64,000 nt of DNA from Alicyclobacillus suci (GTDB lineage: Bacteria; Bacillota; Bacilli; Alicyclobacillales; Alicyclobacillaceae): assembly GCF_017329615.1 (NCBI RefSeq), contig NZ_JAFMTW010000011.1, forward strand, positions 1 through 64,000, in the 5' to 3' direction. Shown here in pieces: positions 28,291-36,080 of this stretch. A program made the translations under genes and the position numbers. Each line of letters begins with the position of its first letter. Positions within the stretch are counted from its first letter, which is position 1. The notes below the pieces were generated by a model, which searched no databases, had not been told where the DNA came from, and was given only the letters and a program-made list of their open reading frames with translations.

Positions 28291-28304
28291 GCTCGCTCTT
28301 TTTT
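28276..28304 (+). terminator. Terminator overlapping the rsfA stop codon
   Basis: GAGCGAGC (28276-28283) pairs with GCTCGCTC (28291-28298), followed by TTTTTT; the stop lies in the loop. Confidence 0.88.
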
Positions 28305-28368
28305 GTTGCCGTGTGTGCATGTTCAAAATGTTTCCGTGCCAACCTACCCTTGGGAAGGTGAACATTGG

Positions 28369-29613
28369 ATGCTGCCAATTTGGAAACGGATTTGGGCCAC
28401 GGCGTGTTTGATTATAACGCCCTTTGCAATGACAGGCTGTTACGACAGACAGGAATTAGAGCAACAGGCGTTTGTTACCGTACTTGGCGTTGACCAAGCG
28501 CCAAATGGACTCATCGACTGTACGTTCCGTATCGCGTTGCCGGTCAACCCGGCCAGTGGCGGTGGTGGCGGCGGGCAGGAACCGCTTGCTGCAAAGGAAC
28601 CAATTACGATTCGCGCGCACAGTATCAATGAGGCCATGGTGTTGGCGTCGGGATCGATTGAGCGGAACGTGACATTTTCACACTTAAGCTTAATTTTATT
28701 TGGAGATTCGTTAGCAAAACAAGGAATTCTCAAGTATGTACAGCCATTGATTCGCTACCGCGAGTTTCGCCGGACTGTTCCATTAGCGGTGGCGAAGTCG
28801 TCCGCGAAAGATTGTATCAGTCAGTTTGCACCAATGCTGGATACGTCGAGTGCCCGCGTGAATGACAATATTTCGATTTTGGCAAATCGGGCGGGGACGA
28901 TTCCAGTCTGTCGGTTACACGAATTTGCAACGGCGATGGAGAATCCGCACCAAGATGTGGTTGCCCCCCTGTACGACATCAATAAATATGTGACGAAGGA
29001 AGCGGAGTTGTCTGATCAATCTAAGGTCAGTTACGAAGCCGGTGAAGTCGAGCGCACCGGAGGCAATCCTGTCGATTGGATGGGTGGGGCGGTGTTTCGA
29101 GGCGACAAAGTCGTAGATTATTTGAACGGGGAGGATATGATTCTTCTCAGGCTTTTAGAGGGCGGTATGAATAATGGGAAAATCGATTTTACGGACGGCG
29201 GGGAGAGTGACGACATCGGGTTGACCTTGCACAAAGAACACGCGCCGCGCTTTCAAGTCGATTTGTCGAACCCCGTGACGATAAGCGTTGCTGTGCCCAT
29301 TGACGCGGATGTCATCAACATTGCAAGCGGCAAGGACTATTCTAGCGACCAGGGGCGCCAACAGTTGGAGGCCACGCTCGATAACAAGTTTAACGCGCGC
29401 CTTACGGCGCTTTTACATCGGTTGCTGGTTGATGACAAGGCAGATGTCATCCCGGTGTCGCGATATATTCGTGGCCAGTTTCGTACCTACCAGCAGTTTG
29501 ACGCGTATCCTTGGGCAAAGAAAGTGGAGGATGCCAAGATTGTCGTGCAGACGAATTTGCACATTCGCCGCTTTGGCGTGCAAACAGAGCCGCTCAAGTC
29601 GAATAATGCGTAA
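28369..29613 (+). CDS. Ger(x)C-family spore germination lipoprotein
   Basis: 414 residues. The N-terminus is a lipoprotein signal with lipobox MTGC (Cys about residue 24), then YDRQELEQQAFVTVLGVDQ, the start of the GerAC/GerBC/GerKC family. In a nutrient receptor the C subunit is anchored outside the inner spore membrane and works with A and B subunits. No A or B gene is in the window, so it is either an orphan or pairs with distant genes. ATG 28369 is preceded by GGAAGGTGA. A Gly-rich loop (GGGGGGQ) near residue 70 looks like a local insertion. Confidence 0.88.
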   Translation: MLPIWKRIWATACLIITPFAMTGCYDRQELEQQAFVTVLGVDQAPNGLIDCTFRIALPVNPASGGGGGGQEPLAAKEPITIRAHSINEAMVLASGSIERNVTFSHLSLILFGDSLAKQGILKYVQPLIRYREFRRTVPLAVAKSSAKDCISQFAPMLDTSSARVNDNISILANRAGTIPVCRLHEFATAMENPHQDVVAPLYDINKYVTKEAELSDQSKVSYEAGEVERTGGNPVDWMGGAVFRGDKVVDYLNGEDMILLRLLEGGMNNGKIDFTDGGESDDIGLTLHKEHAPRFQVDLSNPVTISVAVPIDADVINIASGKDYSSDQGRQQLEATLDNKFNARLTALLHRLLVDDKADVIPVSRYIRGQFRTYQQFDAYPWAKKVEDAKIVVQTNLHIRRFGVQTEPLKSNNA

Positions 29614-29614
29614 G

Positions 29615-30118
29615 TCACGGCCAAAATAGCCGTCCTGCACTGGGTTGCACGGGTTGCCCGACGGGCGGCGCGAATGGTGGCACAACAGGCTCCCTTGGCT
29701 GCGTTGGTTGCGCTGGCGGATAGCCGTAGCCCCACTGTGGAATGGGTGCGCGCCTTGGTGAACCTGGTTGGACGGCGACAGGTGGTTGGCTTGGCTGCAT
29801 GGGCCTATAGGTATTTGGTTTTGGTTCGCCCTCGGTTGGTTTCTCACTATTGTCGTCGCTTTTTTGTGTGAAGGTCGACATAGCGGTTTGGACAATCCCT
29901 TTGAGTAAGATGGCAAACATCGGGCTCTCGACAAAGCTGAGAAACTGTTTGGCGTTCAGTTCCTTCGTCGAGCCGAGAGACTCGCGCAGCGCCTTTGACA
30001 AGGAGAGCGTCAGCCGCAAGTATTCGTCTTCCGACATCCCTAAAGCTTTCGCTTCTGAACGCAGTTTTCGACTCAATGTTGCAAAAGACCGGGTGGGTTT
30101 GTGCTTCCGTTTTGTCAT
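29615..30118 (-). CDS. Hypothetical protein with proline-rich tail
   Basis: 167 residues. The N-terminal ~30 residues are basic (MTKRKHKPTRSFATLSRKLR), the middle is helical (EAKALGMSEDEYLRLTLSLSKAL), and the last ~60 residues are rich in Pro, Gln and Gly, like coat or surface tails. Convergent with the Ger(x)C gene, the stops one base apart. ATG 30118 is chosen although GAGGGG is 14 bases upstream; GTG 30133 is the alternative. No family recognised; a spore-associated role is only a guess from the neighbours. Confidence 0.65.
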   Translation of the reverse strand: MTKRKHKPTRSFATLSRKLRSEAKALGMSEDEYLRLTLSLSKALRESLGSTKELNAKQFLSFVESPMFAILLKGIVQTAMSTFTQKSDDNSEKPTEGEPKPNTYRPMQPSQPPVAVQPGSPRRAPIPQWGYGYPPAQPTQPREPVVPPFAPPVGQPVQPSAGRLFWP

Positions 30119-30155
30119 TCGTGTCGTCTTCACCCCTCTGGCACGCAAGGAGGTA

Positions 30156-30183
30156 CCAGGTTGGTGCACGGCCACCAACCTGG
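30156..30183. repeat. Perfect 11-bp inverted repeat upstream of the proline-rich protein gene
   Basis: CCAGGTTGGTG (30156-30166) and CACCAACCTGG (30173-30183) with a six-base loop. No T run on either side. It lies between two minus-strand genes, so either a weak terminator for the SDR gene or a 5'-leader hairpin. Confidence 0.6.
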
Positions 30184-30273
30184 CATGTTGCACGCGGTGC
30201 CTGATGTAACCAATGCCACTAGCTAGACGTTCCGTGTAGACAAATGTCCGCAGGCTCGTGGCCAATGGTGAAA

Positions 30274-31047
30274 TTAGGGCAATCGCCCGCCGTTTGGACT
30301 GATGACTTGTCCGGTGATGAAGGACGAGTCCGGAGATGCTAAAAATCGAACCACATGTGCGACATCGTACGGTGTTCCGAGGCGTCCGATGGGCGTCTCT
30401 GTTTGCAGTTGTCGCTTTTCTTCCGCACTAAATCCCCTCAGCATGTCGGTATCAATGACGCCGGGAGCCACCGCATTGACCGTGATGCCGAGACTTGCCA
30501 GCTCGAGGGCAAGGGACTCAGTGAACGCAATGATACCGGCCTTGCTTGCGGAATATGCTGCTTCCATCGCTGCGCCGCGCAGACCGTGGACAGACGAGAC
30601 GTTGATAATGCGCCCGTCCTCCACCCGGCGAAGATATGGAATTGCCTCCTTCGAACAGAGGAACGTCGACGTCAGATTGGTTTGCAGGACGCGATTCCAC
30701 TCGCGAAGGGACAGGTCCATCACTAGCCCATAGTGCGCAACGCCTGCGTTGTTCACTAAGATACTCGGTGTACCCAGTTGTGTGGCTTCGAGAAACAGCC
30801 GCTGAACGTCTTCTTCTTGCGAGACATCCGCTTGAATCGCCACGGCTCTTGTGCCGTAACCAACACATTGAGCCACTGTGTCAAATGCCTCAACGCGTGC
30901 TTGGTGGTAGTGGACGGCGACGTGCGCACCCGCTTTTGCAAGTGTGGTGGCAATGCGTTTACCGATGCCCCGAGACGCGCCCGTTACCACTGCGACTTTA
31001 CCTGCAAGCGGGGCGCTTTGCCCCCATTCCCGTGATTCTGCCTCCAT
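30274..31047 (-). CDS. Short-chain dehydrogenase/reductase (FabG-like)
   Basis: 257 residues, classical SDR with Rossmann motif VTGASRGIG (about 22), NNAG (about 98), catalytic Ser in INVSSVHG (about 150) and YSASK (Tyr/Lys about 164-168). Closest in style to 3-oxoacyl-ACP reductases, but not in a fatty-acid cluster, so the substrate is unknown. ATG 31047 follows AGGAG. It is transcribed away from the old-yellow-enzyme gene and shares a 170-bp promoter region with it; both are likely NAD(P)H carbonyl or enone reductases. Confidence 0.88.
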   Translation of the reverse strand: MEAESREWGQSAPLAGKVAVVTGASRGIGKRIATTLAKAGAHVAVHYHQARVEAFDTVAQCVGYGTRAVAIQADVSQEEDVQRLFLEATQLGTPSILVNNAGVAHYGLVMDLSLREWNRVLQTNLTSTFLCSKEAIPYLRRVEDGRIINVSSVHGLRGAAMEAAYSASKAGIIAFTESLALELASLGITVNAVAPGVIDTDMLRGFSAEEKRQLQTETPIGRLGTPYDVAHVVRFLASPDSSFITGQVISPNGGRLP

Positions 31048-31217
31048 GGCGTGGTATGCTCCTTATGTCATAGATTCAGTGAAGCCATTTGGCTTTGGTT
31101 CGACTTTTGGATTCGCTAGTCATCCTTATTTTACTTTAGTAGATGCTTGTTGTTATGATTGAAATCAGCAGCATTGATTTCGTCATAGTGCGATGTACAT
31201 AAGGTGAGGTGCTCATT

Positions 31218-32252
31218 TTGGCAGGTTTGTTCGATCCGCTGGCGATTGGTGGGCTCACACTCAAAAATCGCATCGTCGTCTCTCCCATGTGCCAGTACCA
31301 GGCCGAAGAGACCGGCTATATCAACGATTGGCACACGGTGCACTATGGTTCCTTGGCGTTGGCTGGCGCCAGCCTGATGTTTGTCGAGGCGACCAGTGTT
31401 GAAGCGCGTGGGCGGATTTCCAACCGCGACGTGGGGCTTTACGAGGACGGGCAGGTGGAAGGGCTTCGTCGCATCGTCGATTTCGCCCATCGCCAGGATG
31501 TACTCGTGGGCATTCAGTTAAATCATGCGGGGCGCAAGGCAGATTTGGATAGTGAGCCGATTGCACCGTCCGCTATCGCGTTTAGTGACCGGTATAAGTT
31601 GCCACAGGCGATGACAGAAGAGGATATGTCACAGGTTATTTGCGCCTTTGAAGAGAGCGCGAAGCGCGCCGTCGAAGCTGGTTTCGATGTGATTGAAGTG
31701 CATGCGGCGCACGGGTATCTTTTGCATCAATTTCTCTCGCCTTTATCGAACCAACGCGAGGATGGATATGGCGGTTCGCGCGAGGGGCGCCTGCGCTTCC
31801 CGCTTGCCGTGGTTCGTGCCGTGCGTGCCGTAATTCCGCAAGAGATGCCATTGTTTGTTCGCGTTTCCGCGCGTGAATACCATCCGGCGGGATTGACCAT
31901 GGATGACATGCGCTACTATGCGCAAGCGTTCAAGGACGCAGGCGTCAGTCTAATTGATGTCTCATCCGGTGGAAACGTGCCTACGCCGCCTGACAAGGTC
32001 TATGCAGGGTATCAGATCCCCTTAGCAGAAGCGATTCGTCGCGATATTGATATCTTGGTTGGTGGCGTGGGCATGTTGGATGATCCGATACTGGCAGATT
32101 CGATTGTCCAGTCGAATCGTGCAGACTTGATTTTTATCGCTCGTGGTTTTTTGCGCAACAAGAATTGGGGGCACGATGCCGCACTTGCGCTCTCGCACCC
32201 GGTCGAGCCGCCCGTTCCATATGTGCGCGCGTACAAAATTCCAAATGCATGA
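31218..32252 (+). CDS. Old-yellow-enzyme family NADPH dehydrogenase (YqjM/NamA-like)
   Basis: 344-residue FMN-dependent ene-reductase. The active-site stretch SPMCQYQAEE carries the Cys that tunes FMN in the YqjM subclass. The His pair in HAAHGYLLHQFLSP (about 168) binds the substrate carbonyl, and GGVGMLDDP with FIARGFLRN are the phosphate-binding C-terminal elements. Reduces activated C=C bonds, often in stress or detoxification. TTG 31218 is chosen because AAGGTGAGG ends eight bases upstream; a GTG at 31209 lies inside that site. Confidence 0.92.
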   Translation: MAGLFDPLAIGGLTLKNRIVVSPMCQYQAEETGYINDWHTVHYGSLALAGASLMFVEATSVEARGRISNRDVGLYEDGQVEGLRRIVDFAHRQDVLVGIQLNHAGRKADLDSEPIAPSAIAFSDRYKLPQAMTEEDMSQVICAFEESAKRAVEAGFDVIEVHAAHGYLLHQFLSPLSNQREDGYGGSREGRLRFPLAVVRAVRAVIPQEMPLFVRVSAREYHPAGLTMDDMRYYAQAFKDAGVSLIDVSSGGNVPTPPDKVYAGYQIPLAEAIRRDIDILVGGVGMLDDPILADSIVQSNRADLIFIARGFLRNKNWGHDAALALSHPVEPPVPYVRAYKIPNA

Positions 32253-32304
32253 TGGGTGCTCACCACAGCGCTGGTGCAGCACATGTTGAAGGGAATGTTC
32301 TCGC

Positions 32305-33942
32305 TTGAAGTGTACAATCCATCAGGCGCCTACGGGGAATCGCCTTACCGATGCCCAGTTGTTTGATTTTCAGCGAGTGGCGCATCTTTATGATGAGCAA
32401 GATCCAAAACAACTTCAGACGTATGCCACGCGCGCCGAGACGGTGACTCAGTGGTTTGACGACGCCCATCGACAAACGCTGGTCCGCGCATTGACGGCCT
32501 ATGGCCAGCGCATTGGCCAAACGCCGGCGCAACGTGCTGCTGTCAAGCGCTTGTTAGATCCACGGAGTGTCGCTGTGGTCACTGGGCAACAGTCAGGGCT
32601 TCTGCTAGGCCCTTTTTATTCCATCAGCAAGGCGCTCTCGGCGATTGGTTTGGCGGAACAACTGGAACGTGAACTCGGCCGTCCAGTCGTTCCGGTCTTT
32701 TGGGTGGCGTCAGAAGACCACGATTTTGCTGAGGTTGATCACGCCTATATTCTCAACTCGACCCACGACGTGACGCGGATTCGTCTTGAGCATTCGTTTG
32801 ATTCGCATCAAATGGTCTACCATGCGGCATTGACACAAGTGCAAGTGGTGTCCGTTCTCGAGGCGCTGCACAGGGAGCTTCCAGAACTTCCTTATAAGTC
32901 GGAAGTGCTAACGACGCTGCGCGAGACGTTTGAAGAAGGCGACTCGTTGGCGGTGTGGTTTGCGCGGCTCATGACAAAACTTTTGTGCAATCATCCCATT
33001 GTCATCTTAGACCCGTGCCTACCTGAGTTACGCAGTTTGGTGGGGCCTGTGTTCGCCAATACGTTGGCGTCGTTTGATACAGTCCAGGCGAATTTGCAGA
33101 AGGCATATGATGAAGTGGCAGAAGCGGGGTTCTCCCACGAGGTCATTCGCGACGCGTTACATTCTACGGTTTTTCAGGTTGTAGAAGGACGGCGTTATGT
33201 GCTTGAGCGTCGACAACCGGGCACGTTTGTCGCGCGCGGGCTCGGGGCAGAATATACGTTGGCCCAATTGCAGGATACGGCCGTGGTCGCACCGCAACGG
33301 TTTAGTTCCAACGTGTTATTGCGCCCGGTGATTCAAGATCATCTGTTGCCGACACTCGTGTATGTCGGTGGGCCATCAGAAATTGCATACCACCCGCTGT
33401 CGCGCGCCGTGTTCCACGCACACGGTCGCAACTTGCCGCCGCTCGTGATGCGGCAGCGCGTGCGCATCGCGACGCCAGCTGTCGCGCGCACGATGGCGCA
33501 GTGGGGAATTTCCTTCGAGGATGTGGCACAACCTTGCGACCTTGTCGCCACGCGTGCGCTGCGAGACGTCAAAGACGTGTTGCATGCACAAATCACCCAG
33601 ATGGAGACGGCGTTTTCCGGTCAACTTGAGCGGTTCGGCGAGGAGTTTTCTTCGTTTGGGCCGCAGGTGCAAGATATCGTGGCACGGCAAATCGCGCGAC
33701 ATAAAGAACTGATTCGGCGGTTGGAGTCGAAAGTTTATGGGTTGGCGCAACGCCGGAGGTCGGATGATGTGCAGCAGTTGCGGCGGATTGAACACTGGTT
33801 TTGGACGGATGGCCATGAGCAGGAACGCCGCCTTAGCCCAATGAATTTGTGGGCAGAACTGGGTGCGCAGTGGTTTGCAACGCTTCCGGTGTGGGGGAAT
33901 TACTTGCAGCCGGGTGCGTATTTAGATGTGACAGTCGATTAA
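32305..33942 (+). CDS. bshC: Putative cysteine ligase BshC (bacillithiol synthesis)
   Basis: 545 residues. Diagnostic stretches are VVTGQQSGLLLGPFYSISKA (about 91) and PVFWVASEDHDFAEVDHAYI (about 130); the C-terminal coiled-coil region is present. BshC adds cysteine to glucosaminyl-malate, the last step of bacillithiol, the low-molecular-weight thiol of many Bacillota. TTG 32305 is preceded by AAGGGAA. It lies just before mraZ, as in many Bacilli, and ends at a strong terminator. Confidence 0.95.
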   Translation: MKCTIHQAPTGNRLTDAQLFDFQRVAHLYDEQDPKQLQTYATRAETVTQWFDDAHRQTLVRALTAYGQRIGQTPAQRAAVKRLLDPRSVAVVTGQQSGLLLGPFYSISKALSAIGLAEQLERELGRPVVPVFWVASEDHDFAEVDHAYILNSTHDVTRIRLEHSFDSHQMVYHAALTQVQVVSVLEALHRELPELPYKSEVLTTLRETFEEGDSLAVWFARLMTKLLCNHPIVILDPCLPELRSLVGPVFANTLASFDTVQANLQKAYDEVAEAGFSHEVIRDALHSTVFQVVEGRRYVLERRQPGTFVARGLGAEYTLAQLQDTAVVAPQRFSSNVLLRPVIQDHLLPTLVYVGGPSEIAYHPLSRAVFHAHGRNLPPLVMRQRVRIATPAVARTMAQWGISFEDVAQPCDLVATRALRDVKDVLHAQITQMETAFSGQLERFGEEFSSFGPQVQDIVARQIARHKELIRRLESKVYGLAQRRRSDDVQQLRRIEHWFWTDGHEQERRLSPMNLWAELGAQWFATLPVWGNYLQPGAYLDVTVD

Positions 33943-33988
33943 AATCCTTCTGGCAACTGAAGTGAAACGTTCATGATGAACTTGAATC

Positions 33989-34020
33989 GCCGTTCGCGGG
34001 TTTTCGCGGGCGGCTTTTTT
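33989..34020 (+). terminator. Rho-independent terminator after bshC
   Basis: GCCGTTCGCG (33989-33998) pairs with CGCGGGCGGC (34005-34014), then TTTTTT. Confidence 0.88.
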
Positions 34021-34145
34021 GCGACCAGCATGGGCGCAGGCGCCCAACTCCGGTCCGCCCTTTCTGTTGCCTCAAACGTCGCATTTTGCCTACATAAGAA
34101 AAAGAGCCAGGAAATTTCGATGTTTTTTCGTTCGACGGAAGGACT

Positions 34146-34200
34146 TTGACGTTGTGGGACGAACACATATATTTGTGGTGAGTTGTGGGGCAAAGTGGGG
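34146..34200 (+). promoter_or_regulatory. dcw-cluster promoter and MraZ-type repeats
   Basis: TTGACG (34146-34151) and TATATT (34168-34173) with a 16-bp spacer. Directly downstream are three five-base repeats on a ten-base period: TGGTG (34176), TGGGG (34186), TGGGG (34196), each followed by five other bases. This is the spacing MraZ recognises (TGGGN repeats), so autoregulation of the cluster is likely. Confidence 0.75.
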
Positions 34201-34226
34201 AATCTAGACGCGAGGGTGGAACACAA

Positions 34227-34658
34227 ATGTTTATGGGGGAGTTCGAACATTCGCTTGACGCGAAGGGCCGGTTAACCGTACCGGTCAAATTTCGCGACGA
34301 ACTCGGTGCCCAATTTGTGGTTACCCGTGGCCTGGATAAATGTTTGTTCGTATACCCCATGGAAGAGTGGCGGATATTAGAATCCAAGTTGAAGGCATTG
34401 CCGATGACGCGCGGAGACGCCCGCTCCTTTGTGCGGTTTTTTTTCTCTGGGGCCTCTGAATGCGAATTGGACAAACAAGGCCGTATTCTGTTGCCGCAAA
34501 AATTGCGAGACTACGCGGGATTGGACAAGGATTGCACGCTCATCGGCGTCTCCAACCGCGTGGAGATTTGGGATTCGAATATTTGGGCCGCATACGCGAC
34601 GGAAGCAGAGACCTCGTTTGCGGATATCGCTGAAAACCTGGTCGATTTCTCGTTCTGA
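34227..34658 (+). CDS. mraZ: Transcriptional regulator MraZ
   Basis: 143 residues, two AbrB-like SpoVT/MraZ repeats: [19 protein letters not shown] at the start and [21 protein letters not shown] near 82. MraZ binds TGGG repeats at its own promoter. ATG 34227 has GAGGGTGG eight bases upstream and gives the conserved N-terminus; longer starts are not supported. First gene of the cluster. Confidence 0.96.
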   Translation: MFMGEFEHSLDAKGRLTVPVKFRDELGAQFVVTRGLDKCLFVYPMEEWRILESKLKALPMTRGDARSFVRFFFSGASECELDKQGRILLPQKLRDYAGLDKDCTLIGVSNRVEIWDSNIWAAYATEAETSFADIAENLVDFSF

Positions 34659-34682
34659 CGCGATAAATAGGGAGAGTCAAAC

Positions 34683-35618
34683 TTGGATTTTAATCACGAA
34701 ACCGTTCTGTTAGAAGAGACCGTTGACGCGGTTAAACCACGCGCCGGAGGTTTGTATATTGATGCGACACTCGGTGGCGGCGGGCATACACAGCGCCTGC
34801 TCGAGCAAAGTGCGCCCACTGGTCAGGTGATGGCATTTGACCAGGACGAAACGGCGATTCGCAACGCTCATGAACGCTTTGCGGATATATTGAATCGGCT
34901 GACTATCGTCCACAGCAATTTTTGTGAGATGGCCGAACATGCGCGATTGCACGGGTTTGCGCAGGTCGATGGCATTGTTTTCGATCTCGGCGTGTCCTCT
35001 CCACAGTTTGATATTGCACAACGCGGTTTTAGTTATCGTCAAGAAGGGCCACTCGATATGCGGATGGACCGGCGACAGACGACGACCGCGGAAGATTTGG
35101 TCAACGAGATGGAGCAAGAGGAACTCGCGCGTATTTTTTTTCGCTATGGCGAAGAGAAGTATAGTCGGGCTATCGCACGAAGGATTGTTGAGGCACGAGC
35201 GCAATCTCGCATCACGTCGACAACGCAGTTGGCCGACATCATCAAAGCGGCAATTCCAGCCGCGGCTAGGCGGACGGGACCGCATCCGGCCCGCCGTGTG
35301 TTTCAAGCGATTCGTATCGCTGTCAACGATGAATTGTCTGTCCTCGAACAAGGGTTGGAGTCTGCTTTTTCCCTGCTCGCTCCGGGTGGTCGCTTAGCCG
35401 TGATCAGTTTTCACTCGTTGGAGGACAGAATTGTCAAACAAACCTTCAAAGATTTTGCCACTGGTTGTATTTGCCCACCGGAAATGCCGATTTGCACTTG
35501 TGGAAGAACGCCTGCCGGCAAACTTGTGACGCGCAAGCCAATCGAGCCGTCGCAGAGCGAGCAAACGAACAATCCGCGAGCGAGGTCAGCAAAACTTCGG
35601 GTGATTGAAAAGATATAG
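34683..35618 (+). CDS. rsmH: 16S rRNA m4C1402 methyltransferase RsmH
   Basis: SAM-dependent N4-methylation of C1402 in 16S rRNA. 311 residues; HETVLLEETVDAV, the SAM-site motif DATLGGGGHTQRLLE (about 27), FDLGVSSPQFD (about 101) and the C-terminal KPIEPSQSEQTNNPRARSAKLR region are diagnostic. TTG 34683 has GGAGAG six bases upstream and matches the family N-terminus. 24 bases after mraZ. Confidence 0.96.
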   Translation: MDFNHETVLLEETVDAVKPRAGGLYIDATLGGGGHTQRLLEQSAPTGQVMAFDQDETAIRNAHERFADILNRLTIVHSNFCEMAEHARLHGFAQVDGIVFDLGVSSPQFDIAQRGFSYRQEGPLDMRMDRRQTTTAEDLVNEMEQEELARIFFRYGEEKYSRAIARRIVEARAQSRITSTTQLADIIKAAIPAAARRTGPHPARRVFQAIRIAVNDELSVLEQGLESAFSLLAPGGRLAVISFHSLEDRIVKQTFKDFATGCICPPEMPICTCGRTPAGKLVTRKPIEPSQSEQTNNPRARSAKLRVIEKI

Positions 35619-35687
35619 GTCCAGCGTGTCGAGCGTACGAGGATTGTCGATAAGGTGATGGGATGAAGAGTGGAGGTTGACACGATT

Positions 35688-36074
35688 ATGGGACTGGCCC
35701 AAGAACAAATTGGGAATTCGCGGATTGACCAGGCAGTTCGTTCGCCGCAACGAGGGGAGCAGAATCAGCGTCAGCGAGAGGAACTGCGTCGGCGCGCGCG
35801 CCTTTTAAACCGACTTAGCCTTGGATTTTGCTGTGCTATTTGCTTTTTCGCAGTTTGGTTGGTCGCCGCGAAAGGTGCGTCCATTTACAGCATGAATTAC
35901 GAAAATAGTCGACTTCAAGCACAGGTTGCTCAACAACAGGCCGATAATGCGAATTTGTCTTCACAGATTGCTGCAGATAAGAACCCTGCTAACATTCTTG
36001 CGAAGGCGAAGAAATTGGGTCTGCAGAAACCGACGAAAACAGTGACTATCCCGACTACTGAATCTGGGAAGTGA
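35688..36074 (+). CDS. ftsL: Cell division protein FtsL
   Basis: 128 residues: basic cytoplasmic segment (to about 45), one membrane segment (LGFCCAICFFAVWLVAAKG, about 46-64), then a periplasmic coiled coil (NYENSRLQAQVAQQQADNANLSSQI). FtsL forms a complex with DivIB and DivIC at the septum. Sequence identity in this family is low; position between rsmH and the pbpB homologue and topology carry the call. ATG 35688 has GGAGG 11 bases upstream; GTG 35670 is the alternative. Confidence 0.85.
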   Translation: MGLAQEQIGNSRIDQAVRSPQRGEQNQRQREELRRRARLLNRLSLGFCCAICFFAVWLVAAKGASIYSMNYENSRLQAQVAQQQADNANLSSQIAADKNPANILAKAKKLGLQKPTKTVTIPTTESGK

Positions 36075-36080
36075 TGAGTT

